A stretch of DNA of 64,000 nt, from positions 62,001 to 126,000 of the forward strand of contig JAFEFL010000035.1 of NCBI GenBank assembly GCA_018240595.1. Direction: 5' to 3'. Under the pieces are notes generated by a model that worked only from the letters and a program-made list of their open reading frames with translations, was not told where the DNA came from and searched no databases. This DNA is from Pseudomonadota bacterium. Its GTDB lineage: Bacteria; Pseudomonadota; Alphaproteobacteria; Rhizobiales; Xanthobacteraceae. The position numbers and the translations under genes are program-made. Below are positions 55,323-63,383 of the stretch, piece after piece (position 1 is the stretch's first letter; every line of letters begins with the position of its first letter).

Positions 55323-55913
55323 ATGGCAGATGAAAAACAGCCGGTCACGATCAAGAAATACGCGAACCGGCGGCTCTATAATACCGGTACCAGTACCTAC
55401 GTAACGCTCGAAGACCTCGCCGTGATGGTCAAAAACGGCGAAGATTTCGTGGTCTACGACGCCAAGAGCGGTGAAGACATCACCCGGTCGGTGCTGGCTC
55501 AGATCATTTTCGAGCAGGAGAACAAGGAAGGCCAAAGCCTTCTGCCGATCACCTTCCTGCGCCAGCTGATCCGCTTCTATGGCGACAGCATGCAGATGAT
55601 GGTGCCGCACTTCCTCGAACAGTCGATGTCGACCCTCACCAGCCAGCAGGGCAAGTTCCGTGAGCAGATGGAAAAGGCCTTCGGCGGCGTTTCCGGCTTC
55701 GGCTCGATGGAAGATCAGGTCCGCCGCAACATGGAGATGTTCGAAAAGACCTTCGCCATGTTCTCGCCGTTCGGCCGCGGCGCCAGCAGCAGCAAAGCGG
55801 CTGAGCCCGCGGAGAAGCCGGCATCGTCGGCCGGCGGCGCCGAGATGGACGACCTCAAGCGGCAGCTCGACGAGCTGCAAAAGCGCCTCGACAAAATGGG
55901 CGGCAAGGACTGA
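55323..55913 (+). CDS. phaR: Polyhydroxyalkanoate synthesis repressor PhaR
   Basis: The 196-residue regulator begins with the PHB_acc_N DNA-binding domain (ITIKKYANRRLYNTGTSTYVTLEDL) and PHB_acc domains (LAQIIFEQENKEGQSLLPITFLRQLIRFYGDSMQMMVP). The C-terminus is a coiled-coil (LKRQLDELQKRLDKM). PhaR binds both PHB granules and promoters such as that of phasin, so it releases DNA when polymer accumulates. It is divergent from phaA, so the shared 249-base region is the likely control site. Confidence 0.96.
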   Translation: MADEKQPVTIKKYANRRLYNTGTSTYVTLEDLAVMVKNGEDFVVYDAKSGEDITRSVLAQIIFEQENKEGQSLLPITFLRQLIRFYGDSMQMMVPHFLEQSMSTLTSQQGKFREQMEKAFGGVSGFGSMEDQVRRNMEMFEKTFAMFSPFGRGASSSKAAEPAEKPASSAGGAEMDDLKRQLDELQKRLDKMGGKD

Positions 55914-55947
55914 GGTTCGCTGCCGCGCAGCGTCACGCCCTACACCC

Positions 55948-55994
55948 GTTATCCTGAGGGCGCGCATGCAATGCGCGCCTCGAAGGACGACGGC
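55948..55994. repeat. Intergenic palindromic element, TATCCTGAGG type
   Basis: TATCCTGAGGGCGCGCAT and ATGCGCGCCTCGAAGGACGA flank a three-base centre; the core stem GGCGCGCAT/ATGCGCGCC is perfect. It matches the TCCTGAGG...CTCGAAGGA type seen widely in Bradyrhizobium relatives. It lies between the convergent phaR and GGDEF/EAL genes. Confidence 0.7.
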
Positions 55995-56033
55995 CCGAGA
56001 GCCACCTCCCCCCGGGCAAACCGGAACGAAAGC

Positions 56034-57740
56034 TCACACTCCGGCAGCTGCTTTACTTTTTTTTTCCGGCACCCACGGCCGCTCGTGCGAGGCGAGGCCG
56101 ACAAAGGCGCCTTGCAGATAATCGCAACCCCAGTTGCCAAGCAGCTGCGCCGCCGTCTCGTCCTGCACCCATTCCGCCACCGAGCGGATGCGCAGGCGGC
56201 GGGCGAGATCGACCATCGTCTGCACGAAGGCGCGGTCGTCTTCCGACTTGGTGATGTTCTGCACGAAGGCGCCGTCGATCTTGATGATGTCGACGCCGAG
56301 CCGGCGCAAGTTGCGGAACGAGGTGTTGCCGGCGCCGAAATCGTCGATGGCGATGCGGCATCCGAAATCCTTGGCGCGGGCGACAAAGCCGCGCGCGTCG
56401 TCGAGATCCTGAATCGCCGCCGTCTCGGTGATCTCGACGATCAGCCGTTCGCCGACGCCGGAATTGGCGCGCAGCAAGGCGCCCAGCCCCGACCACCAGC
56501 CCGGATCGAGCGCAGACGCCGGCGAGACATTCACGCTGGTGCACAGCTCCGGTGCGGCCAGCAGCTCCTCCACGACCAGTTCAAGCACGCGGTGATCGAG
56601 CATGCGCACGAGGCCGAGACGCTCGGCGGCCGGGATGATGTCGCCGGCGGCAAGCTGAGTGCCATCGTCGCGATGCGCGCGAATGAGGCATTCGTAGAAC
56701 GCGACGTCGCGGCGTGCGGCATTGGCGACGGGCTCGAATGCCAGTGAAATGCGGCGGTCGTTGAGCGCGGCAACAATCTCGTCGGTGGCACGCAAGCTCT
56801 CCTTGCGCAGCGCATCGCGCTCGACGCTCGGGCGATAGGCGGCGAACGAGCCGAGACGTTTATCGCGGGCCGCGGCCAGGGCATCCTGCGAGCGGCTCAG
56901 CACTTCGCTCAGCGTGCCGGCATGGCGCGGCGCGGTGACGCCGCCGATGGTGATGGTCACGGCGACGGGGCCGGCGGAGGTGACAACGGGCTCGTCGCGC
57001 ACGCCAGCCAGCAGGCGCTCGGCGGCGACCGACAGTTCGTCGGGCGTGCACTTGGTCAGCACCACGGCGAACTTGTTGCCGGAGATGCGGCCGAAATAGT
57101 CCTTGCCGCGGACGCGGGCGCGAACGCGCTTGGCGACCTGAGCGATGACATCCTCGGTGATGTCAAAGCCGTAGGAATCGTTGAGCTGGCCGAGATTGTC
57201 GATCGCCGCAAGGAGGAACCCGCAGGAGCCGCGGAAGCGGATCGTCTCGTCGAGCGTCGCGCTCAGGACGTCGATCACCGCGGTGCGATTGAGCTCGCCG
57301 GTGAGCGAATCGAACTTGGCGAGCTTGATCATCTCCTGTTCGCGCTCGTGGCGCGCGTCGATGGCACGGACGACGCCGCAGGCACGCACCGGCTTGCCGC
57401 CTTCGCCGGCGAACCAGCGGCCGGTGTCCTCCAGCCAGGTCGTCGAGCCGTCGGGGCGCTTGAACGCATATTGGGCTTCGTAGATGCCGACGTCGGCCGC
57501 CTGGCGCGGCTTGCTGGCCTGGATGGCGTCGAGGCGGCTGACGCCGCCGGTGGCGTCGATGGCGCGGGCAAATCCGGCGCCGGTCGCGAGCGGCGCCATG
57601 TCGGCTATGCCGAGCACCGCGGCAGCATGCGGGCTCCAGGACAGGCGGTCGGTGTCGAGCTGCCACTCATAAGCCGCCTCGCCCACGATCCGCAGGATCT
57701 CGCCGGCATCGGGTCCGCCGGTTGCGCCGATTTCGCTCAT
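56034..57740 (-). CDS. PAS-GGDEF-EAL protein with degenerate GGDEF
   Basis: The 568-residue protein has an N-terminal PAS-like domain (about residues 15-125; VRACGVVRAIDARHERE is the PAC end), a GGDEF-like domain (about 140-300) and a C-terminal EAL domain (about 325-560). The GGDEF signature is replaced by SGNKF at 220-224, so cyclase activity is unlikely. The EAL domain keeps the general acid-base set: E350 (ECLIR, C for A), NVSP, EITETA, DDFGAG (466-471), IKIDG and VAEWVQDE. It may be a cyclic di-GMP phosphodiesterase with a regulatory GGDEF. It is soluble, with no transmembrane helix. Confidence 0.9.
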   Translation of the reverse strand: MSEIGATGGPDAGEILRIVGEAAYEWQLDTDRLSWSPHAAAVLGIADMAPLATGAGFARAIDATGGVSRLDAIQASKPRQAADVGIYEAQYAFKRPDGSTTWLEDTGRWFAGEGGKPVRACGVVRAIDARHEREQEMIKLAKFDSLTGELNRTAVIDVLSATLDETIRFRGSCGFLLAAIDNLGQLNDSYGFDITEDVIAQVAKRVRARVRGKDYFGRISGNKFAVVLTKCTPDELSVAAERLLAGVRDEPVVTSAGPVAVTITIGGVTAPRHAGTLSEVLSRSQDALAAARDKRLGSFAAYRPSVERDALRKESLRATDEIVAALNDRRISLAFEPVANAARRDVAFYECLIRAHRDDGTQLAAGDIIPAAERLGLVRMLDHRVLELVVEELLAAPELCTSVNVSPASALDPGWWSGLGALLRANSGVGERLIVEITETAAIQDLDDARGFVARAKDFGCRIAIDDFGAGNTSFRNLRRLGVDIIKIDGAFVQNITKSEDDRAFVQTMVDLARRLRIRSVAEWVQDETAAQLLGNWGCDYLQGAFVGLASHERPWVPEKKSKAAAGV

Positions 57741-57954
57741 GTCCCCTTCGTCCCGTTCTGGGAACGCCGCGCCATATCACGCGTTGCCTGTGTGTAACTA
57801 CGCAATCACCAACACTATCGGGCGAGACTTAAATAAGTTCGACAAAACGAGGCGTTGCCGTCTCTTAACCACGACGAACAGTTAACGGCACGGGGCTTGC
57901 CAGTTGGAGGGGGAAGTCGCGAACCATGTCCCTCGTTGAGACAGAGTTGCACCG

Positions 57955-58254
57955 ATGCGCGTCGTACCGAGCAAACAGGTCACCAAGCAGTTCTTCGATA
58001 GCATGCAGCACGGTGAGTCGCGGCAAGATTCCGTGAACCACGCGGGCGATGAAACAGCGCCGCAGAGCCGCGCCGTCGTGACCGTGACGCCGGAAGTTCG
58101 CGAGCCGGCAACACCTTCATACCGTCCGGCCCCTTTCCTCGCCCATCTCATCGCGACCCGCGATCAGGCGCCCCAGACCCGCGAGCGCCGCCGCGCCTCG
58201 CCCAGCGACGCCACCGCCGCCTATCGCGCCATGGCCAAACTGGCGGGCCGCTGA
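57955..58254 (+). CDS. Conserved hypothetical protein (99 residues)
   Basis: The product starts MRVVPSKQVTKQFFDSM and ends TRERRRASPSDATAAYRAMAKLAGR. The C-terminal part (PAPFLAHLIATRDQAPQTRERRRA) is the conserved piece as I remember it from Bradyrhizobium-like genomes. No domain is recognised and there is no signal or transmembrane segment. It may be an unknown small cytosolic protein. It is divergent from the PAS-GGDEF-EAL gene, 214 bases away. Confidence 0.65.
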   Translation: MRVVPSKQVTKQFFDSMQHGESRQDSVNHAGDETAPQSRAVVTVTPEVREPATPSYRPAPFLAHLIATRDQAPQTRERRRASPSDATAAYRAMAKLAGR

Positions 58255-58332
58255 CCCCCTCCCGCGCCGCCGCGATCCGGCTTAGGCTGATGCCGAGTCG
58301 TCATTGGAACAGCGAGGCGGCAAGTCCAGCAA

Positions 58333-58626
58333 ATGACCGATAGTCTGACTGACATCATCGATCCTCTGGTGCGCGATCTGGTCGAATGGATCGCCAAGGA
58401 ACCGCGCGCGCAGCGCGAGGTGCTCGACGCCTGGCGCACGTCATGTCCGCGCCTGATGGTCTGGGAAACGGCGCTGGAGCGCGGTCTCGTCGAGCGCAAG
58501 CTGCTCGAGGGCCAGGGCGCCTTTGTCATCGTCACGGATGCCGGACGGCGCTTCGTCCGCGATTACGACCGGCCCAGCGCGCGCGCAGGCCGCAAGGCCG
58601 ACGTCCTGACACGCGCCGCGGCTTGA
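58333..58626 (+). CDS. Conserved hypothetical protein (97 residues)
   Basis: The product begins MTDSLTDIIDPLVRDLVEWIAKEPR and has a helix-turn-helix-like middle (VLDAWRTSCPRLMVWETALERGLV) followed by FVIVTDAGRRFVRDYDR. The arrangement resembles small winged-helix proteins, but no family is recognised. It follows the previous hypothetical gene by 78 bases on the same strand. It converges with ggt. Confidence 0.65.
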   Translation: MTDSLTDIIDPLVRDLVEWIAKEPRAQREVLDAWRTSCPRLMVWETALERGLVERKLLEGQGAFVIVTDAGRRFVRDYDRPSARAGRKADVLTRAAA

Positions 58627-58633
58627 GCCGCGA

Positions 58634-60214
58634 TCAATAGCCCAGCGCGAGTCCGTCCTTGCGCGGTTCGGAGCCGCCGATCAGCACGCCGCGCTCCCAG
58701 TCGATCTTCACCGCCTGCGCGCCGCCCCACGGATTGAGCGGCTCGCCGATGAGGTGACCGCGCGCCTTGAGGCCGTCGATGGTCTTCTGCGGCGTGCCGC
58801 GCTCGACGAGCACCTTGCCGTCCTCGAACATGAAGCGCGGGAAGTCGATCGCCTGCTGCACGTCCATGCCGTAGTCGAGCATGTTCATGATCGTCTGCGC
58901 GTGGCCCATCGGCTGATAAGCGCCGCCCATGACGCCGAAGCTCATGTCGCAGCGGCCGTCCTTCATGGTCATGCCGGGAATGATGGTGTTCATCGGCCGC
59001 TTGTTCGGGCCGAAGCTGTTGACGTGGCCGGGCTCAAGCGTGAAGCAGGCGCCGCGATTGGTCAGCATGATGCCGGACTTCTCGGTGCAGACGCCGAGGC
59101 CGAACGCAGAATAAAGCGAGTTGATGAAGGACACCGCCATGCGGTCCCTGTCGACCACGGTCAGATAGATCGTGTCGCTGCCCGGCGTCGGCGCGTCAGG
59201 AAAGTCGGCGCGCTTGTTCATGTCGATCTTCGCCGCCAGCGTGCGGGCGAAACCCTTGTCGATCAGATCGGCGACGCTGTGTTTCATGTACTCGATGTCG
59301 GCGATGTGCGCGTCGCGCACGGCGTAACCCAGACGCGCGGCTTCGAGCTGCAGATGGAAGCGTTCCGGACTCCACGGATCGAGCGACTTGATGTCGAAGG
59401 TCTCGAGGATGTTGAGCATGATCAGGGCGACGATGCCCTGGCCGTTCGGCGGGATCTCGACGAGATCGAGGCCGCGATAATTGGCGGAGACCGGCTCGAC
59501 CTCGTTGCCACGGTGCGCGTTGAAATCGTCGACGGTGAGGAACGAGCCCTTGGCGGCAAGCGTCTTCGCCATGTCCTCGGCGAGTTCGCCCTCGTAGAAG
59601 GCGCGCGCGCCTTTGGCCCCGAGCGTGCGCAAGGTCTGGCCGAGCGCCGGCGACCTGATGACGTCGCCTTCCGTCGGCGCCTGGCCGCTGAAGAGATAAT
59701 GTTTGGTCGCGCCGGCGTCCTTCGACAATTTGGCGACGTAGCGGTTCCAGTCCCACGCCACTTTCGCGGCCACCGGCCAGCCGTTCTCGGCGTAATGGAT
59801 CGCGCGCTTGAGCACGCGGTCGAGGCCGAAGCGGCCATGCGCCTTCAGCGTCGCGTCCCAGGCATCGAGCGCGCCCGGCACGGTGACGGCATGGATCGAG
59901 TCGCCGATCTCCTTCAGGCCCTGGGCGCGCAACGCGTCGCCGGAGGCCTTGGCGCCGGCGCGGCCGGATCCGTTGTAGCCCCACACCGGTTTGCCCGGCT
60001 TCGACACCAGCGTGTAGCAGTCGCCGCCAATGCCGGTCATGTGCGGTTCGACGACGCACAAGGTGGCGCAGGCGGCGACGGCGGCGTCGGCGGCGGTGCC
60101 GCCCTCGCGCAGCATGTCGACCGCGGCCAGCGTGGCCAGAGGGTGAGAGGTGGCCGCCATGCCGTCGCAGGCGATCACCGGCGAGCGGCCGGGCAACTGG
60201 AAATCGCGGGACAT
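58634..60214 (-). CDS. ggt: Gamma-glutamyltransferase family protein
   Basis: The 526-residue protein is an Ntn-hydrolase proenzyme. The nucleophile is probably T348 in SDTIYLTVVD, the point of self-cleavage between large and small subunits. GGTAADAAVAACATLCVVEPHMTGIGGD near the start and NTIIPGMTMKDGRCDMSFGVMGG in the small subunit are characteristic. It lacks a signal peptide, unlike periplasmic GGT, so it is more like the cytosolic YwrD-type group that may act on acyl or gamma-glutamyl compounds. The ATG at 60214 is used. It follows a membrane-protein gene by 10 bases. Confidence 0.9.
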   Translation of the reverse strand: MSRDFQLPGRSPVIACDGMAATSHPLATLAAVDMLREGGTAADAAVAACATLCVVEPHMTGIGGDCYTLVSKPGKPVWGYNGSGRAGAKASGDALRAQGLKEIGDSIHAVTVPGALDAWDATLKAHGRFGLDRVLKRAIHYAENGWPVAAKVAWDWNRYVAKLSKDAGATKHYLFSGQAPTEGDVIRSPALGQTLRTLGAKGARAFYEGELAEDMAKTLAAKGSFLTVDDFNAHRGNEVEPVSANYRGLDLVEIPPNGQGIVALIMLNILETFDIKSLDPWSPERFHLQLEAARLGYAVRDAHIADIEYMKHSVADLIDKGFARTLAAKIDMNKRADFPDAPTPGSDTIYLTVVDRDRMAVSFINSLYSAFGLGVCTEKSGIMLTNRGACFTLEPGHVNSFGPNKRPMNTIIPGMTMKDGRCDMSFGVMGGAYQPMGHAQTIMNMLDYGMDVQQAIDFPRFMFEDGKVLVERGTPQKTIDGLKARGHLIGEPLNPWGGAQAVKIDWERGVLIGGSEPRKDGLALGY

Positions 60215-60224
60215 TGTGACCTGC

Positions 60225-60635
60225 TCAGGTCGAGGGAAGATTTTCGACGGTGAGATCGCGCTGCGCGGTGCGCAAGGTCACGGCAAAGCCGGCCAGCACA
60301 TCGACGAAGCTGATCGCCATGAGGAGGAAGAAGGTCGAGGTGGCGGCCTGCGGCACCAGCAGAAACTCGACCAGCATGGCGAGGAACAGCAGCAGCGACA
60401 GCGCGTGATCGAGCACCGCGCGGGTGCCGATGCGCGTCGCCTTCACGATCTCGGCGAAAAGAAACAGCAGCGAGAACGCGATCAGCACGTCGCCGGCCGA
60501 CATGGCCCATTGGCCGCCCGACACCAGATGCACGGACGACACCGTCCCCGACCAGCTCACGCCGGCCCAGAGGAACGCAATGATGTTGTAGATCGCGAAG
60601 GGGACCAAGAGCAGGGGAAAGCCGAGCATGTACAT
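60225..60635 (-). CDS. Small membrane protein of unknown function
   Basis: The 136-residue protein has four predicted helices (LGFPLLLVPFAIYNIIAFLW, LIAFSLLFLFAEIV, SLLLFLAMLVEFLLV and FFLLMAISFVDVLAGF). I do not recognise a named family, but proteins of this sort are found beside ggt in relatives. The start is the ATG at 60635; a second in-frame ATG lies six bases in. It is probably transcribed with ggt. Confidence 0.7.
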   Translation of the reverse strand: MYMLGFPLLLVPFAIYNIIAFLWAGVSWSGTVSSVHLVSGGQWAMSAGDVLIAFSLLFLFAEIVKATRIGTRAVLDHALSLLLFLAMLVEFLLVPQAATSTFFLLMAISFVDVLAGFAVTLRTAQRDLTVENLPST

Positions 60636-60669
60636 GAGCCAGCCTTCCTCCGCTTAGGGTCGGGCGAAA

Positions 60670-60855
60670 TTACGCTTCGGTCTTCGCCTTGAGGACCTGA
60701 CGGCCGCGGTACATGCCGGTCTTCAGATCGATGTGGTGCGGACGGCGCAGCTCGCCCGAATCCTTGTCTTCGACGTAAGTCGGCTGCTTCAAAGCATCGG
60801 CCGAACGACGCATGCCGCGGCGCGACGGCGACGTTTTTCTTTTCGGCACAGCCAT
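60670..60855 (-). CDS. rpmF: 50S ribosomal protein L32
   Basis: The 61-residue product [20 protein letters not shown]...[16 protein letters not shown] is a normal alphaproteobacterial L32; the Cys pairs of zinc-binding versions are absent, as usual here. An open frame extends 23 codons upstream but the true start is the ATG at 60855, preceded by AGGAG. rpmF following mtgA is a conserved order. Confidence 0.98.
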   Translation of the reverse strand: MAVPKRKTSPSRRGMRRSADALKQPTYVEDKDSGELRRPHHIDLKTGMYRGRQVLKAKTEA

Positions 60856-60945
60856 GGGGTTGAACTCCTGATAGGCGCGAAATGTCGGTTTGGAGCCGGG
60901 CTTATAGAGGATGAAAGCCGCCAAAGCCAGCCCTAAAGCCCGGAT

Positions 60946-61695
60946 TTAGCGGCGCTGCCGCAGGCATGCGGCCGCCTCGGGCGAGCGGGCCGCCCGGCGC
61001 TCGTAAAGCCCTGCCAGACGCCGCAAACCGGGGCCCGGACGCTTGGTATCCCGGGTCACCGGATTGGGCAGCGAAGCCGCCAGCAGCGCCGCCTGGTAGC
61101 GGCCGAGACTGGCGGCGGGGCGCCCGAACGACCGTTTGGCCGCCGCTTCGGCCCCGAATTCACCATCCGGGCCCAGTTCGGCGACATTGAGGTAGATCTC
61201 CAGGATCCGCCGTTTCGGCAGGACAAGGTCGAACCACAGCGCCAGCGGCAGTTCCAGCGCCTTGCGGACATAGCTGCGGCCCTGCCACAGGAACAGGTTC
61301 TTGACCACCTGCTGGGTGATGGTGGACCCCCCGCGCATGTCTTCGAGGCCGTCGGCGTCGTCGATGGCGTTCTGGATCTCGGTGAAATCGACGCCGTAAT
61401 GGCTGCAAAACCGGCCGTCCTCGGCGATGATCACCGAAAGCGCCAGATCCGGGTCGATTTTCGACAGCGGCACCCAGGTCCGGACCACGCGCTCGCCGGT
61501 CACGCTCCGCCACAGCATCAGGGTCGAGACCGGGTTAACCACGGCATAAAGCGGCGTCAGCAGATAAGGCACCAGCAGCACCGCCAGCACGACGTACAGC
61601 GCCATGCGCCAGCCCGACCGCTTTCGGCGGGCAAAGCCGGGCCGCAATGAGGGCAGGAAACCGGAGCGACTGATCACGGGCCGAGTGTAACCCAT
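60946..61695 (-). CDS. mtgA: Monofunctional biosynthetic peptidoglycan transglycosylase
   Basis: The 249-residue protein has an N-terminal transmembrane anchor (about residues 28-50) and a GT51 glycosyltransferase domain: IIAEDGRFCSHYGVDFTEI holds the catalytic Glu, and GGSTITQQVVKNLFLWQGRSYVRKALE the other conserved motifs. It polymerises lipid II on the outer face of the inner membrane. It is divergent from ispA. rpmF follows on the same strand. Confidence 0.96.
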   Translation of the reverse strand: MGYTRPVISRSGFLPSLRPGFARRKRSGWRMALYVVLAVLLVPYLLTPLYAVVNPVSTLMLWRSVTGERVVRTWVPLSKIDPDLALSVIIAEDGRFCSHYGVDFTEIQNAIDDADGLEDMRGGSTITQQVVKNLFLWQGRSYVRKALELPLALWFDLVLPKRRILEIYLNVAELGPDGEFGAEAAAKRSFGRPAASLGRYQAALLAASLPNPVTRDTKRPGPGLRRLAGLYERRAARSPEAAACLRQRR

Positions 61696-61763
61696 CGGTT
61701 CGCCGATTGCGGCCCGTCTCGCGATGTTGCGGTTGGCGCGATACCGGCGCTAACAAAGGCGCC

Positions 61764-62687
61764 ATGAGTTCCCCATTCTTCGCCGAACGCCTCAACGCCG
61801 CCGCCGCCGACACCGAAGCGCTGCTCGAGCGCCTGCTTGGCGACACGCCAATGCCCGGCGAGACGACGCGGCCGGAGCGCCTCGTCGCAGCCATGCGCCA
61901 CGCTGCGCTCGGCGGCGGCAAGCGGCTGCGGCCCTTCCTCCTCGTCGAGAGCGCCGCGCTGTTCGACGCGCCCCGCGACGGCGCGCTGCTCGCCGGCTGC
62001 GCGCTCGAACTGCTGCATTGCTATTCGCTGGTCCATGACGACCTGCCGGCGATGGACAATGACGACCTGCGCCGCGGCCGGCCGACCGTGCACAAGGCGT
62101 TCGACGAGGCGACCGCCATTCTCGCCGGCGACGCGCTGCTCACGCTCGCTTTCGACATCCTCTCCCGCGACGAGATCCATGCCGATGCCGGCGTTCGTAT
62201 CGCGCTGGTGCGTGAACTTTCCCGCGCCGCCGGTCTCGGCGGCATGGCCGGCGGCCAGATGCTCGACCTTTCCGCTGAAGGACGCTTCTCGGAAAAACGT
62301 GCGCTGAGCGAAAGCGAGATCGTTACCTTGCAGGCGATGAAGACCGGCGCGCTGTTGCGCTTTGCCTGCCGCGCCGGCGCCATTCTCGGGCAAGCCGATG
62401 CCACGGCCGCTGCCGCCGTCGCGCGCTACGGCGCAGCGATCGGCGAAGCCTTCCAGATCGCCGACGACCTGCTCGACGTCGAAGGCGACGCTGCCACGTT
62501 GGGCAAAGCCGCCGGCAAGGACGCCAGTGCCGGCAAGGCCACGTTGGTCGCAGCCCTCGGCATCGCCGGCGCCCGGCAGAAGCTCGAACGCCTGATCGCG
62601 GAAGCCGACAGCGCGCTGGCGCCTTTCGGCGCAAAGGCCGATACTCTGCGCGCCGCCGCCCGTTTCATCGCCGAGCGGCGCAATTAA
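61764..62687 (+). CDS. ispA: Polyprenyl diphosphate synthase (farnesyl/geranylgeranyl type)
   Basis: The 307-residue enzyme is an IspA-type trans-prenyltransferase. GGGKRLRPFLLV, the first Asp-rich motif DDLPAMD (92-98) with the two-residue insert of bacterial FPP synthases, GGMAGGQMLDL, and the second motif FQIADDLLD are intact. It makes farnesyl or geranylgeranyl diphosphate for ubiquinone, undecaprenyl and other isoprenoids. The ATG at 61764 (MSSPFFAERL) is chosen over the in-frame one at 61707, which overlaps the mtgA upstream region. Confidence 0.95.
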   Translation: MSSPFFAERLNAAAADTEALLERLLGDTPMPGETTRPERLVAAMRHAALGGGKRLRPFLLVESAALFDAPRDGALLAGCALELLHCYSLVHDDLPAMDNDDLRRGRPTVHKAFDEATAILAGDALLTLAFDILSRDEIHADAGVRIALVRELSRAAGLGGMAGGQMLDLSAEGRFSEKRALSESEIVTLQAMKTGALLRFACRAGAILGQADATAAAAVARYGAAIGEAFQIADDLLDVEGDAATLGKAAGKDASAGKATLVAALGIAGARQKLERLIAEADSALAPFGAKADTLRAAARFIAERRN

Positions 62688-62705
62688 CCTGCCCCGAGCC
62701 GTTCC

Positions 62706-63383
62706 ATGGCCACCAACAAATCGCCCCTCGAATCGCAGTCGGCGTTGCGCCGGTCGCTGACCCTTCACCTGCGCCTCGTGATCGCGACGGTCGCCGGGCT
62801 CGCCTTCATGGCGGCGCTGCTCGCGGTGCCGATGAGCGTCACGGCGCGGCTGCTCGCCGGCTGGGATCTCGGCATCGCCACCTACATGGTGCTGATCCTG
62901 CGCCTGATGTGGCGAGCCGACGTCGCCCGCATCCGCGCCCGCGCCGCCTACGTCGATGCCGGCGCCTCCGCCATTCTCGTCCTGGCGATGGCCGCGACCT
63001 TCGCCAGCCTGGTCGCCATCGTTTTTGCGCTGATCGACGCCAAGCACGGCAACGCGCCGCTCGCCGTCAGTCTTGCCGTCACCACGATCATCCTGTCATG
63101 GACCTTCACGCACACGATCTTCTCGTTTCATTACGCCCATGAATATTACGGCAGCGGCCGCGACGGCCGCCGCGGCGGGCTGGAATTCCCCGGCGACAAG
63201 GCGCCGGACTATCGCGACTTCCTGTACTTCTCGCTGGTGATCGGCATGACGTCGCAGACTTCCGATGTGCAGATCACTTCGAAGGTGATCCGCCGCCTGA
63301 CGGCGTTGCACGGCGTATTGTCGTTCTTCTTCAATCTCGTCGTGCTGGCTTTGACGGTCAACGTCGTGGCGAATTTGATATGA
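62706..63383 (+). CDS. DUF1345 domain-containing membrane protein
   Basis: The 225-residue protein has five or six predicted helices. LAGWDLGIATYMVLILRLM, the conserved SWTFTHTIFSFHYAHEYY, and FLYFSLVIGMTSQTSDVQITSKVIRR are the DUF1345 signature. The function is unknown. It lies 18 bases after ispA; its stop overlaps the start of the antiporter (ATGA), so they are coupled. Confidence 0.93.
   Translation: MATNKSPLESQSALRRSLTLHLRLVIATVAGLAFMAALLAVPMSVTARLLAGWDLGIATYMVLILRLMWRADVARIRARAAYVDAGASAILVLAMAATFASLVAIVFALIDAKHGNAPLAVSLAVTTIILSWTFTHTIFSFHYAHEYYGSGRDGRRGGLEFPGDKAPDYRDFLYFSLVIGMTSQTSDVQITSKVIRRLTALHGVLSFFFNLVVLALTVNVVANLI

Noticed and set aside
58754..60253. 499-codon open frame on the plus strand opposite ggt
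   Set aside because: It is antisense to an intact ggt and has no domain or SD.
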